Assembly (NCBI RefSeq): GCF_007679495.1
Contig: NZ_VEGP01000039.1
Location: forward strand, 1 to 51,778
Length of the DNA stretch: 51,778 bases
Direction of reading: 5' to 3'
Origin: Paenibacillus sp. 32O-W
GTDB lineage: Bacteria; Bacillota; Bacilli; Paenibacillales; NBRC-103111
Each line of letters begins with the position of its first letter. The first letter of the stretch is position 1. Made by a program: the position numbers and the translations under genes. Below are positions 34,284-43,361 of this stretch, in pieces. The notes beneath the pieces were generated by a model, which saw nothing but the letters and a program-made list of their open reading frames with translations, was not told where the DNA came from and made no database searches.

Positions 34284-35354
34284 ATGACATTCCGTAAGTG
34301 GGCAGTTCTCTTCAGCGGCGCTATGCTGGCTGCCGCCGTCTTGCTCGGTCTCTTCAATTATGCTGTGGACCCGTTTGGCGTGTTCGGGGACAAGCTGTTG
34401 AGATGGCATTCTTATAATATGGTGAATAATCCCCGTATCGCCAAGATTGCCTACCTGGATCAGTATCATGAACGTTATGATTCTTATATTATCGGGGGCT
34501 CGAAATCAAGCTCGCTGGACCCGGCACTGCTGAATCAATACTACGGGGATGCGAAATTTTACAGCATGCTGATGTACGGAGGGGACTTCCACGATTATGA
34601 GAAAACCCTCTATTATCTCGTGGAGCATTACGAAGTCAAGCACATCGTTCTTCATATGAGCTTGCAGGAAATCAGCCACTATAACGTCAATTCCGAGAGC
34701 TTCGATCCGAAGAAGAACCTGCATGCCAAAGTATCCGGACAATCGCTCGCCGGATTTTATTTCCGTTATTTAACGCTTCATCCGAAATACAGCCTCTCCA
34801 AGCTGGAGGGCTTGGCCAGAAGGGCCGTAGATCCGGACGAGTTTACCCAAATCAAGCCCGAGGACGGAGTTTATAACAAAGTGAAGAGGGATGCGGAAGA
34901 GCTGGGGAGCATCGAAGACTTCCTGGCCAATCATCCCGATTATGCCCTTCCCATAGGGAGGCTTGACGCCTCTGCCATGCATCAAAATGTGAAGGCATTA
35001 AGGCGGATGAAGGAATACTGCGAGGCAAGAGGGATCAGCTTCACCTTCGTGGCCGGTGCCGCCTCCGATACCGAGATGGCAAGCTACTCTTTGGAGGATT
35101 TAAAGAAGTACTGGATCGCACTCGCCGAAGTAACGGACTTCTGGGATTTCTCGGGCTATACGCCGATCAGCTCCGACCCCAGAAATTTCTACGACTCCAT
35201 GCATTATAGAAACAGCGTCGGCCGGATGATGCTGGCTTATATGTTCCAAGACGAAACGGTTTACGTCCCGCCACAGCTTGGCCATTATACGACGAAGGAA
35301 AATGTGAAGGAGCACAGCGAGAGAATTTTTACGAAACCGCCCGTGGATTCGTGA
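34284..35354 (+). CDS. SGNH-like membrane-anchored partner of the MBOAT acyltransferase
   Basis: A 356-aa protein with one N-terminal membrane helix (AVLFSGAMLAAAVLLGLFNY) and the rest outside. It has SGNH-hydrolase hallmarks: serine in GGSKSSSLDP and, near the C-terminus, D-x-x-H in NFYDSMHYRNSVG. The design is like AlgJ/AlgX or DltD, which complete acyl transfer to a polysaccharide or teichoic acid. It starts just after GAGGTGGGG (GTG at 34275 is less likely) and is surely co-transcribed with the acyltransferase. Confidence 0.8.
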   Translation: MTFRKWAVLFSGAMLAAAVLLGLFNYAVDPFGVFGDKLLRWHSYNMVNNPRIAKIAYLDQYHERYDSYIIGGSKSSSLDPALLNQYYGDAKFYSMLMYGGDFHDYEKTLYYLVEHYEVKHIVLHMSLQEISHYNVNSESFDPKKNLHAKVSGQSLAGFYFRYLTLHPKYSLSKLEGLARRAVDPDEFTQIKPEDGVYNKVKRDAEELGSIEDFLANHPDYALPIGRLDASAMHQNVKALRRMKEYCEARGISFTFVAGAASDTEMASYSLEDLKKYWIALAEVTDFWDFSGYTPISSDPRNFYDSMHYRNSVGRMMLAYMFQDETVYVPPQLGHYTTKENVKEHSERIFTKPPVDS

Positions 35355-35476
35355 TTATTTTCACAAGATATGGGGGCGGGATGCGTTTATTCCTATTAAA
35401 GCTTTGAACCGACAGAGGGTGCTGTTCGCCTATAGATTATCAAACTCTGACAGCCAGAAATCTATAGGGGGCCATT

Positions 35477-36352
35477 ATGCGAAGAATAGTTATCCTGATC
35501 TTGACTTTAGTCTTACTATCGGTGACAGCCTGTGCGAGCAGGGCGGAGACCATGCGGCAAGTCGGCCCGATTTGGTATGAAAACCAGGCCATCGTCCTGC
35601 TGTATCATGATGTGGTCGATTCCGGTGAAGGGGGAGCGGCGGACGAAGTCTCAACGATCCGTTCCGATCAGTTTGAGGCTCATTTGCTGGCTATGAGAGA
35701 TAACGGCTACCGGATTATCTCCATGGAGGATTTTGTAGAGTTCATCCTGAATCAGAAACCGATCCCCGCCAATGCCGTCGTCATTACTTTCGATGACGGG
35801 TACGAAAATTTCTATACTCACGCATATCCCATTCTGCAAAAACACGGAGTGACGGCGAGCAATTTCATTATCGGAATTTATTCGGACACTTATTATCCGG
35901 ACGCGGAGCCCCATCTAACTTGGGAACAGATGAAGGAGCTGAAACAGAATGGGATGGGAATTTACAGCCACACCTACAACCTGCATCGTACGGCGAATAC
36001 GGGAACCGATCGGGCGGAATCGGCATTAACTCATAAACTGTTCCTGGAACAGAAAGAGAGGTTGGAAACCGATGACGAGTTCAAGCGAAGGATTAAGAGT
36101 GATCTGGAGTTTATGAACCGGCGGATTGCCGATGAGCTCGGGGAGCAGACGCCTCTGTTAGCTTTTCCCTATGGCGAATATACCGATTTGACGGTAGAAT
36201 TAGCCGAGGAGGCCGGGATTCCCATCTTTTTTACAACCCGGGAAGGGATTAATTCCTCCACAGATAAGCTTGTATACCGAATTAATGCGGGGGAGCCTTA
36301 TATGACTGCCGAAGCTTTGATTCAAATTTTGCAAAAATATAGCCAAACTTGA
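35477..36352 (+). CDS. Polysaccharide deacetylase lipoprotein (IcaB/PgaB-like)
   Basis: A NodB-fold deacetylase of 291 aa anchored as a lipoprotein: signal peptide with lipobox SVTAC and cysteine C19. The N-terminal part has LYHDVV, the catalytic/metal aspartates are in ITFDDGYENFY, and the metal histidines in SHTYNLH; later segments include AFPYGEY. Such enzymes N-deacetylate surface glycans such as poly-N-acetylglucosamine. It follows the acyltransferase pair by 122 bases and may tune acetylation of the same polymer (inference). Confidence 0.85.
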   Translation: MRRIVILILTLVLLSVTACASRAETMRQVGPIWYENQAIVLLYHDVVDSGEGGAADEVSTIRSDQFEAHLLAMRDNGYRIISMEDFVEFILNQKPIPANAVVITFDDGYENFYTHAYPILQKHGVTASNFIIGIYSDTYYPDAEPHLTWEQMKELKQNGMGIYSHTYNLHRTANTGTDRAESALTHKLFLEQKERLETDDEFKRRIKSDLEFMNRRIADELGEQTPLLAFPYGEYTDLTVELAEEAGIPIFFTTREGINSSTDKLVYRINAGEPYMTAEALIQILQKYSQT

Positions 36353-36420
36353 AAAATGAATGAACCGATCTTTCGTTTGGTTCGCCTATATAGAGCAGGT
36401 CTAATTGGAAGGTGAAGCAA

Positions 36421-36984
36421 ATGGATAATATAGAGCGATTGGTAGGGCAATGCCGCGATGGAGATAAGGAGGCCTTCTTCCAGCTGGTAGAGCCGCTGTT
36501 GGGGCGTGCTTACCGGACGGCGTCCGCTATTTTGCGTTCCAGCCATTTGGCGGAGGATGCTATGCAAAATGCTCTTATGGAAGCTTATCAAGCCATTATG
36601 AATGGAAAGAAGATAAGAAATTTTACAAGCTGGTTCAATCATTTGGCGGCATGCCGTTCCCTTGATCTGGCCAGGCAAAGGTCCAGGCTGGCCAGCCGAT
36701 CGGGAGATATTGACGAGGTCCAGCTTCCTGACGAACAGGCATCTCCAATGGAGGAGGTTCTGCAGAAGGAACTGGGGTCCGAGCTGTGGAATACGATCAT
36801 GTCCTTGGATATTCACCACCGCTCCGTCATCGTCTTGTACTATTACCAGGAGCTGTCTATAGACGAAATAGCGGATGCCCTGGGCATCAAGAAAGGGACT
36901 GTCAAATCACGGCTGCATAATGCGAGATTGAAGCTGAGCCGCCTGGCCACACCATTAAATCCCAAGCAGGTGATCGGATGTTAG
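36421..36984 (+). CDS. ECF-type RNA polymerase sigma factor
   Basis: A 187-aa ECF sigma factor. Region 2 covers about residues 20-85 (AEDAMQNALMEAYQAI, then NFTSWFNHLAACRSLD) and region 4 about 125-178 (YYQELSIDEIADALGIKKGTVKSRLHNARLKL), both complete. GGAAGGTGA precedes the ATG. The next gene overlaps by seven bases and encodes a membrane protein expected to hold this factor inactive. Confidence 0.92.
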   Translation: MDNIERLVGQCRDGDKEAFFQLVEPLLGRAYRTASAILRSSHLAEDAMQNALMEAYQAIMNGKKIRNFTSWFNHLAACRSLDLARQRSRLASRSGDIDEVQLPDEQASPMEEVLQKELGSELWNTIMSLDIHHRSVIVLYYYQELSIDEIADALGIKKGTVKSRLHNARLKLSRLATPLNPKQVIGC

Positions 36985-38468
36985 ACAGGAAGGAAGAACA
37001 GCAATTTAAGCAACAATTGCAAAATTCTATAGATGAAGTTCCGGTTCCTGACTCTCTCCTTCAATTTGCCAAAGAAGTTCCCGCGAAGTACGAGCAGAGA
37101 AGCAAGGAATGGGCACCGCGGGCACATCGGACCAGAAGGAGGGTGCTTCCCAAAGCGGCCGCCGCCTGTGCGATATTGGTGGTTACCTCACTGGGGGCCA
37201 TGCACGCTTCGCCGACCTTTGCCGAATGGATCAAAGATATCCCCGGGTTTTCCATTGCGGCGAAATGGCTGGATCTCATTCCCGGGGAAGATGGAGTCCG
37301 GAATGCGAAAGCCCATCATTACAGCCCGTTCGAACCGGTCGTGAAGCAGTTCGACGATATAACCGTCAGCATCACCGACGTGTATTTAAGCAATGACAAG
37401 CTTACTTATAAAGTGTTTATCAAGTCGAACAATCTTACAGAACATTCTTCCGCCAGAGAAGACGGCACTTATGCTGTGGATGAGAACGCTTATTCCTATT
37501 TCGTCACCGCTCCCGATCTTTCTGACCAGAGCAGAGGAGGCGGCGTGGTGATTCCGTCCGACGATGAGGCGAAGGAGCCGACGCAGATTATTTTCAATAC
37601 GATAGATTTGAAGCCGGAGGACGTTAAGAAGTTTCTGGACCGGAAGCCGGAGGAGCTTGCTTTTCATATCGGTGTTTTGGGAAATCGCTCCAATTTGGTG
37701 GATACTTTGGAGATCAAGGTTCCTTTTAGACATACGGACTGGCTGGAGGACCGGATCATTCCGCTGAATCAACCGATCGCTGTGAACGACGATCCGGATC
37801 TGCAGGAGCTTGTGCTGGAGAGGATCAAGATTACGCCGACCGATACGTATCTCGATGTGAAAATTCCGGACTTCTCGAATTATTACCTGGCATTTGGCAG
37901 GTCCGAACCGTATCTGACCGATAATAAAGGCGGCATTTATCCGCTGTCCTATGACAGCCCGCACGATATCACCAGAAATAGGCAGGGAGGGGACGGAAAC
38001 CTGCTGGTCTTCACATCCTCACCGTATTTCGACGAGTCGGTCACGAGCCTTACCCTTCATTTGAATGGAGTCCTGCTGACCGAAAGGGAGCCGAGCGCCA
38101 GGTTTACGATTTCTCCAAACGATTCCTTCCCGAAGGAGGTCTCTTTCAAGGGGAAAACATTGACCATAACGGATGCCTATTATGAAGACGTCTATTTGCA
38201 TTTGAAAATCAAGAAGGAGCCGTCCGGCGGCAGCGGGTTAGGCATTCGGTTCAGCGCGGCGGAAGTCGCTATATGGGATGACCCCGAGCTGAGGAAATGG
38301 AGTGCCGCCGGCAATCCGATCGATGCGGGGTATGCCAGAGAACTGGATGACGACTTCTACGAAGCGCTCATCATTTCTCCCAAGCAAGATGTCTATGACA
38401 TCGGGATGAATCGGGTCGATGATTATCTTCCGCTGAACCTGGAGCTTCCGATTGAACTGCCTCGATAA
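36978..38468 (+). CDS. DUF4179-type anti-sigma factor
   Basis: A 496-aa single-pass membrane protein: a cytoplasmic N-terminal part (about residues 1-55), a membrane helix (KAAAACAILVVTSLGAMHAS), then the DUF4179 domain (PTFAEWIKDIPGFSIAAKWLDL) and a long extracellular beta-rich region. The start ATG overlaps the sigma factor's stop (ATGTTAG), indicating coupled translation. By family and position it is the anti-sigma factor for that gene; the outer domain presumably senses an envelope signal. Confidence 0.87.
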   Translation: MLDRKEEQQFKQQLQNSIDEVPVPDSLLQFAKEVPAKYEQRSKEWAPRAHRTRRRVLPKAAAACAILVVTSLGAMHASPTFAEWIKDIPGFSIAAKWLDLIPGEDGVRNAKAHHYSPFEPVVKQFDDITVSITDVYLSNDKLTYKVFIKSNNLTEHSSAREDGTYAVDENAYSYFVTAPDLSDQSRGGGVVIPSDDEAKEPTQIIFNTIDLKPEDVKKFLDRKPEELAFHIGVLGNRSNLVDTLEIKVPFRHTDWLEDRIIPLNQPIAVNDDPDLQELVLERIKITPTDTYLDVKIPDFSNYYLAFGRSEPYLTDNKGGIYPLSYDSPHDITRNRQGGDGNLLVFTSSPYFDESVTSLTLHLNGVLLTEREPSARFTISPNDSFPKEVSFKGKTLTITDAYYEDVYLHLKIKKEPSGGSGLGIRFSAAEVAIWDDPELRKWSAAGNPIDAGYARELDDDFYEALIISPKQDVYDIGMNRVDDYLPLNLELPIELPR

Positions 38469-38504
38469 AGATTAGAGAAGATATGAAAAAGTACATTCAA
38501 AAAA

Positions 38505-38540
38505 ACAGGCTTCGCTTATGGCGGAAGCCTGTTTTTTTTG
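38505..38540 (+). terminator. Strong factor-independent terminator
   Basis: ACAGGCTTC (38505-38513) pairs with GAAGCCTGT (38524-38532) and is followed by eight T residues, 37 bases past the anti-sigma stop. Confidence 0.92.
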
Positions 38541-38640
38541 GTATAAGGCGTGTATGCCGCGAACGCGGCATGGACGTCCGGCCTTGAAAATCCGTCTATT
38601 TTTATCATCTGCTGTTGCCGCGGTCCGAGACATGGGGGTC

Positions 38641-38900
38641 TAACTGGAAAAAACTAGGGTGATCAAGGGCGGTAGATGGAAACTAACTGGATTTCCTACA
38701 GTTAGTTTGCTCCATCAAGGGCGATAGCCGGAAACTAACTGGAAAAACTAGGGTGATAGCCGGAACTAACTGGATTTCCTACAGTTAGTTTGCTCTATCA
38801 AGGGCGATAGCCGGAAACTAACTGGAAAAACTACAGCTAGTTAGTGGAAAAAGGGCGATTTCAGCCAAAAACCCCGATTCTAAGTGTAGTTTTTCCATTT
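38641..38900. repeat. Tandem inverted-repeat units in a gene-free gap
   Basis: A unit of about 84 bases starting at 38678 is repeated at 38762. Each unit contains AACTAACTG and CAGTTAGTTT arms around GATTTCCTA, able to form a ten-base-pair hairpin in the first copy, followed by ATCAAGGGCGATAGCCG. A further half unit precedes and a degraded one follows. The gap 38541-39041 holds no convincing gene. Confidence 0.8.
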
Positions 38901-39041
38901 ACTTTAATCACTTTCTATCATTCCCTTGAATCTACCTGTATAAAATACAGTTAGATCGTCGGCAATAGAAATCACGTGGGGGGTACGGATGATGAGCAGA
39001 GTGAGAGGCCGGCTTAGCCCAGTAAGCCAGAGCTCCCTTAG

Positions 39042-39641
39042 TCAGTTGAAAAGAGCGGTGAATGCCACCAGCAGCAGCAGAAAACCGCTGATCAGCGTTC
39101 CAAACTGTCCTATCGTAAACCGGCCGATGCGAACGTGAGTCAGCTTTACGCCAAAAGCGACTCCGGCCCAGACCGTCACGAAGCTGCCCACTGCGGCCAA
39201 TATAGAAATAAGAATCGGAGAGAAGCCGAGCAGGCCTGCGCCGACTCCGTTGGTCAAGGCATTGGCGGAGAGGGCAACGCCCAGCACTATGGATTCAACC
39301 AAGCCGATGCTTTGGGAAGGGACGGCTGCGGCGTGGTCCTTGGCCTCCGCTTTGTGCTTGGAGCTTTGATTTTTCCGGGGGACGGCCAACAGCATGATCC
39401 GGATTCCAATAACGACCAGGATGAAGGATCCGAGGACTACGGGAAGAATCCCGGGCAGAATTTGGGATATCCACAGTCCGAAATAAATGCCGCATACGCT
39501 GAAGAGAAAACAAATGACGGCAATCAGCAGGTTCGACAGCAGGCTGATCCGAATATTGCGTATGCCATAAGACAGTCCCACACCCAAATTATCAATGCTT
39601 GACGAAAAGGTTAAAGCCGCAATGATAAGCCATGATGTCAT
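39042..39641 (-). CDS. ytaF: YtaF-family (MntP-like) sporulation membrane protein
   Basis: A 199-aa polytopic membrane protein with about six helices and two homologous halves (SSSIDNLGVGLSYGIRNI and SANALTNGVGAGLLGF), as in the MntP/YtaF superfamily of cation exporters. YtaF is a sporulation-associated member in Bacillus. The start at 39641 follows AAAGGAG at nine bases; an upstream extension would run through the repeat element at 39727-39796. Whether it exports a cation is not shown. Confidence 0.85.
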   Translation of the reverse strand: MTSWLIIAALTFSSSIDNLGVGLSYGIRNIRISLLSNLLIAVICFLFSVCGIYFGLWISQILPGILPVVLGSFILVVIGIRIMLLAVPRKNQSSKHKAEAKDHAAAVPSQSIGLVESIVLGVALSANALTNGVGAGLLGFSPILISILAAVGSFVTVWAGVAFGVKLTHVRIGRFTIGQFGTLISGFLLLLVAFTALFN

Positions 39642-39726
39642 TTCAACAAACTCCTTTAAGTTTTTTTTCCACATAGGAATCTTGAAGTTCTTTACAGCGT
39701 TAATATGATGTAAACAAAGATTCCTG

Positions 39727-39796
39727 TTGGCATAAAAAGCTACCTCTAAAACCGGGTTATTCATCTTCGAAGATGCTTCGTTGGGAGCTTTTTTTA
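39727..39796. repeat. 70-nt structured element, copy 1
   Basis: Runs from TTGGCATAAAAAGCTACC to GGAGCTTTTTTT, with AAAGCTACC and GGGAGCTTT as outer arms and the palindrome CATCTTCGAAGATG inside. A near copy is at 49783-49853. T-runs on both strands make it terminator-like in either direction. It lies in the leader of the ytaF gene when read on the minus strand. Confidence 0.8.
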
Positions 39797-40120
39797 ATAC
39801 ATCATATGGGAATGTGTCGAAAAGTCATCTTGTCTCATCAAAAATGATTGCAATTTTAGCAAATTTGTTGATTTTTCCTCAACAGATAGTTGCAGCATTG
39901 GCTTTGCCAGGGCATGTGGTGCCGTTGGAAAAGGCCGGTCTTCTTGCCGCGGACCCTGTCCAGCCGTTCGGCCCGGGCGACTTTTACGGTCCTGCCCGCC
40001 GATTCCGCTTTCGACCAAAGGAACATTTTGTTCGCTGTTGAGATTTCTGCAACACTTTGTTATCCGATTCGGACACGGGCTCGAACGACTCAAAATGGAA
40101 GCGGAGGGCTTCTAAAATTT
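39797..40120. other. Gap of 324 bases without recognised gene
   Basis: Short open frames exist on both strands but none has a ribosome site or a recognisable family. It may be degraded coding sequence. Confidence 0.4.
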
Positions 40121-40963
40121 TCATTGACTATCCATCAGTTTCTTCAGCTTGTATTCTGTCGGAGATTCAGGATCGGGCGTATAGATGCTGCAGCGCAAAT
40201 CGGCATTGCCCTGAACCTGCAAAGAGGTGAGATGGAACAGCATCTTGCCCGCTTTCGCATGCCGGAATTCAATCACTACTTCCGGGGCCGAGCTCACCTC
40301 GCTCTGTCTCCATAACCCGTCGAAATCGGGATGGACTCCCCTCATTTCCTCCAGAAATTGTTCGTACCATTCATCCTCCACATATTGACCGTAGTAGGCG
40401 CGGAATATTGCCAGAAAGCCTCTCACAAAATGCACCCAATTGACGGCCAGTCTCCTGAATTCTTTCCTGGTGAATAACAATCGGATCATATTCCGTTCTT
40501 CCGGAGCTATTTGTTCAAAATCCAGAAAGACATGGGAAGCGGCCGGATTCCAGCCGACAATCTGGCACCGCCGGTCGGAAATAATGGTCGGACAGAAGCG
40601 CAGCTCCTGCAAAATTCGTCTCAGTGACGCATTGATTTGAGGCAGTTCTTCCTTCAACCGGGCGGAAGCCCCCGGTCCCGTCTCCAAGGCTAGCGCAAAC
40701 AGATATTTGCGTTCATCCACGGTCAATTGCAGAGCGGCCGCAATGCAGTCCAGCACCGATGCCGACACTTTAATATCGCGGCCCTGCTCCAGCCAGGTAT
40801 ACCAGGTCGTGCTGACTCCGGCCAATTGAGCGACCTCTTCTCTTCTAAGGCCGGGAGTTCTTCTGCGGGTACCCGCAGGAAGGCCTGCGGCTTGCGGAAG
40901 GATCTTGGCACGCTGTGATTTAAGAAATGCGGACAGGGCTTGCAGTCTTGTCTGACGATTCAC
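40121..40963 (-). CDS. XRE-family regulator with MmyB-type ligand-binding domain
   Basis: A 280-aa DNA-binding protein. An HTH_3/XRE domain lies at about residues 8-75 (RRTPGLRREEVAQLAGVSTTWYTWLEQGR), followed by the MmyB-type domain (CQIVGWNPAASHVFLDFE, later HPDFDGLWRQSEV). Members bind fatty-acyl-type or other small ligands and often regulate a neighbouring divergent gene. The start is GTG at 40963, seven bases after AAAGGAGG; the ATG at 40993 has no such site. It faces away from a FabF-like gene across 139 bases, which could be its target. Confidence 0.88.
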   Translation of the reverse strand: MNRQTRLQALSAFLKSQRAKILPQAAGLPAGTRRRTPGLRREEVAQLAGVSTTWYTWLEQGRDIKVSASVLDCIAAALQLTVDERKYLFALALETGPGASARLKEELPQINASLRRILQELRFCPTIISDRRCQIVGWNPAASHVFLDFEQIAPEERNMIRLLFTRKEFRRLAVNWVHFVRGFLAIFRAYYGQYVEDEWYEQFLEEMRGVHPDFDGLWRQSEVSSAPEVVIEFRHAKAGKMLFHLTSLQVQGNADLRCSIYTPDPESPTEYKLKKLMDSQ

Positions 40964-41102
40964 GAATCGTCCTCCTTTCCTAGGCCATCCCAATATTATA
41001 GTAGTTATTATACTAGGATAATCTATAACTTGTAATAGGATAAAGGCTGTGGAAAGATATTAGTAATTTAATCAGCAAATCTAACGTTGGAGGGGAAACA
41101 CG

Positions 41103-42341
41103 ATGAACAGAGTGGTCATTACGGGAATGGGAATCATTTCGCCGCTCGGGAATGATGTGGATACGTACTGGTCCCGTCTCATCCGGGGCGAATCGGGGAT
41201 AAGCGTCATTGATACTTTTGATACGACCGGGCATAAGGTTAAAATTGCCGGGCTGGTCCGGGGGTTTGATGCGGATGCGCGGTTTGGCCGCAGGGAAGCG
41301 CGCCGGCTGGACCGCTTCTGCCAATATGCCTTGGCTGCCGCCGAGCAGGCCTGGAATGATGCCTCTCTTTCGCCGGAGCAGCTTGATCCGGAGCGGCTTG
41401 GAGTATATGTAGGGTCCGGAATCGGCGGACTTCAGACCTTAATGGAGCAGGATGCGCTGCTGCTGGAACGTGGGCCGGAGCGGATCAGCCCGACGTTGGT
41501 GCCCATGATGATAGCCAATATGGCGGCTGCTCAGATCAGTATCAAGTACGGGGCATTGGGCCCGGCATTATCTCCCGTCACAGCCTGCTCCATCGGCAAT
41601 ACGGCGATCGGGGAGGCCTTCCGACTGATCCGCGGCGGCGGGGCCGATGTCATCATTGCCGGGGGTACGGAGGCGGCGGTTACGGAAATCTCCTTGGCGA
41701 GCTTTGCCAATGCCACAGCGTTGTCCCGGCGGAACGACGAACCGGCGCGAGCCAGCCGCCCGTTCGACGCCGAACGCGACGGATTTGTGATCGCCGAAGG
41801 AGCGGGGGTGCTTGTCCTCGAGTCCCTGGAGCATGCGCTGCGTCGGGGGGCTCGAATTTATGCCGAGGTCATCGGATATGGAGCCACCTCGGATGCCTAT
41901 CATATCGTAGCCTCCGATCCGGAAGGCCGGGGAGCTTACCGGGCCATGAAGCAGGCGATTCGGGAGGCGGGAATAAGTCCGGAAGAGGTGGATGTCATCA
42001 GCGCACACGCTACCAGCACGGAAGTGGGAGACAAGGCGGAAACGATGGCGATTCGCAAGCTGCTGGGTGAACAAGCTTCCCGCGTTCCGGTAACGGCGAA
42101 CAAATCGATGCTCGGCCATATGCTGGGGGCAGCCGGGGGCGCTGCGGCCGTAGCCCTGGTGAAGACTCTGCAGGAGGGGATTATCCCTCCTACCATTAAT
42201 CAGGAATCCCGAGATCCGGATTGCGATTTGGATTACGTCCCCAATGCGGCACGGAAGGCCGATCTCACGGTCGGCCTGTCCAATTCCTTCGGATTCGGCG
42301 GGCATAATGCGGTTATCGTGCTGAAAGCTTACAGGGATTAG
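41103..42341 (+). CDS. Beta-ketoacyl-ACP synthase II paralogue (FabF-like)
   Basis: A 412-aa condensing enzyme that would join malonyl-ACP to an acyl primer. The catalytic triad is intact: cysteine in VTACSIGNT, histidine in SAHATSTEVGD and histidine in NKSMLGHMLGAAG; the glycine-rich NSFGFGGHNA ends the fold. It lies alone, not beside fabD, fabG, acpP or fabH, so it is more likely an accessory paralogue than the housekeeping enzyme. GGAGGGGAAA precedes the ATG. Confidence 0.85.
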   Translation: MNRVVITGMGIISPLGNDVDTYWSRLIRGESGISVIDTFDTTGHKVKIAGLVRGFDADARFGRREARRLDRFCQYALAAAEQAWNDASLSPEQLDPERLGVYVGSGIGGLQTLMEQDALLLERGPERISPTLVPMMIANMAAAQISIKYGALGPALSPVTACSIGNTAIGEAFRLIRGGGADVIIAGGTEAAVTEISLASFANATALSRRNDEPARASRPFDAERDGFVIAEGAGVLVLESLEHALRRGARIYAEVIGYGATSDAYHIVASDPEGRGAYRAMKQAIREAGISPEEVDVISAHATSTEVGDKAETMAIRKLLGEQASRVPVTANKSMLGHMLGAAGGAAAVALVKTLQEGIIPPTINQESRDPDCDLDYVPNAARKADLTVGLSNSFGFGGHNAVIVLKAYRD

Positions 42342-42718
42342 ATTTGTTCCAAGATATCCAATATCACGTCGTTAAATTTCTCCTTCTGATCCAGCATCGT
42401 CACATGTCCGGCGTCCGGAACGGAGCAAAACCGCTTGAGCGGCGCTTCAATATGGAGGAAAAATTGTTTCGCCAATGAATAGGGCGTTTGCCAATCCCGT
42501 TCGCCATGAATATAAAATACAGGCGCTTGATATTGGGTGCCCAGAGCCGGAAGATCAAATTCTTCCATTAAATATTTCCAAATATGGCGCTGCCCTTCTT
42601 CAAAGGCTTTGGATTTCAAAAAATAGCTCACATCTTTGAGAGTATAAAATGGCGAGCATACCGCGTTTAGGATAAGCTCCGGAGTAGGACCCGCCGCCAG
42701 CTTATATTTACACCGCAA
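42338..42718 (-). pseudogene. C-terminal remnant of an alpha/beta hydrolase
   Basis: About 126 residues match only the C-terminal part of an alpha/beta hydrolase of the proline iminopeptidase type: the acid region PVFYIHGERDWQTPYSLA and the histidine region VPDAGHVTMLDQ. The N-terminal half with the nucleophile (G-x-S-x-G) is missing; full members have about 300 residues. It overlaps the 3' end of the FabF gene by four bases on the other strand. It is most simply a decayed gene. Confidence 0.75.
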
Positions 42719-42762
42719 CCTATCGAGGAAAAGTTACGTTGTAATAGGTGAGGTGATGTTGG

Positions 42763-43344
42763 ATGACAAGACTATTTTTGTCAGGATTTGTTATTGTGCT
42801 TCTGGTCATAACGGGGTGTCGGTCTTCGGAAGAAACAGAGCACAGGCCGTCGTCGGCCCCGAATCCTTATGAAGAGCTCAATCGGCAGAAGGACGAGGTG
42901 AAGGAAGGGGATTTCGTCTATCGTCTTGTTACGGAAAAATCGGAATATCGCGGGGAGGAACCGGTCGTTCTGTACGCGGAGCTGGAATACGTAGGCGATA
43001 AGAAAGAGGTCACGATTTATCACGCGGCATCGCCATTCTATTTTCCGATGACGGAGAAAACCCGGGGCTACAGCATTGAATACAGTATGCCGCAGCCGCT
43101 TGTCAGCACAACTCTCAAGCAGGGGGAGCCCATTCGTGAGGACTACTCGAAGAGCGGCGGATATAGTCAAGAGGATGATCCCCAATACATCGCCTTCATA
43201 AAGAAATTGTGGGACAGCGGGTTTCCTGCCGGGTACTATGTAGTTGACGGTGTTGCCGAATTTTGGATAGAATTGGACAAGGTTGGTCAGGACAATGAAG
43301 AATATCGGATAAAGGCGGAAATTGATTTCAAGGTCGTTGAGTGA
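42763..43344 (+). CDS. Hypothetical lipoprotein
   Basis: A 193-aa protein with a lipoprotein signal peptide (LSGFVIVLLVITGC, cysteine C19) and a hydrophilic, beta-rich mature part. I do not recognise its family. GAGGTG lies seven bases ahead of the ATG. It may share a transcript with the DinB-like gene that starts 17 bases after its stop. Confidence 0.7.
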   Translation: MTRLFLSGFVIVLLVITGCRSSEETEHRPSSAPNPYEELNRQKDEVKEGDFVYRLVTEKSEYRGEEPVVLYAELEYVGDKKEVTIYHAASPFYFPMTEKTRGYSIEYSMPQPLVSTTLKQGEPIREDYSKSGGYSQEDDPQYIAFIKKLWDSGFPAGYYVVDGVAEFWIELDKVGQDNEEYRIKAEIDFKVVE

Positions 43345-43361
43345 AGGAGGGTGCCGGGAGA

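Noticed and set aside
38641-38900. CRISPR array
   Set aside because: The repeated units are long, contain large inverted repeats and have no unique spacers of constant length; no cas gene is near.
38989-39140. Short plus-strand peptide frame after GGGGGG near 38980
   Set aside because: It runs antisense into the 3' end of the ytaF gene and has low-complexity, unrecognisable sequence.
39727-39796. Known riboswitch (Mn-type yybP-ykoY or other) ahead of ytaF
   Set aside because: I could not match the conserved cores of known riboswitch classes, so it is listed only as a repeated structured element.
39781-40041. Small gene or transposase remnant between ytaF and the XRE regulator
   Set aside because: Open frames exist on both strands but neither shows a family motif or ribosome site.
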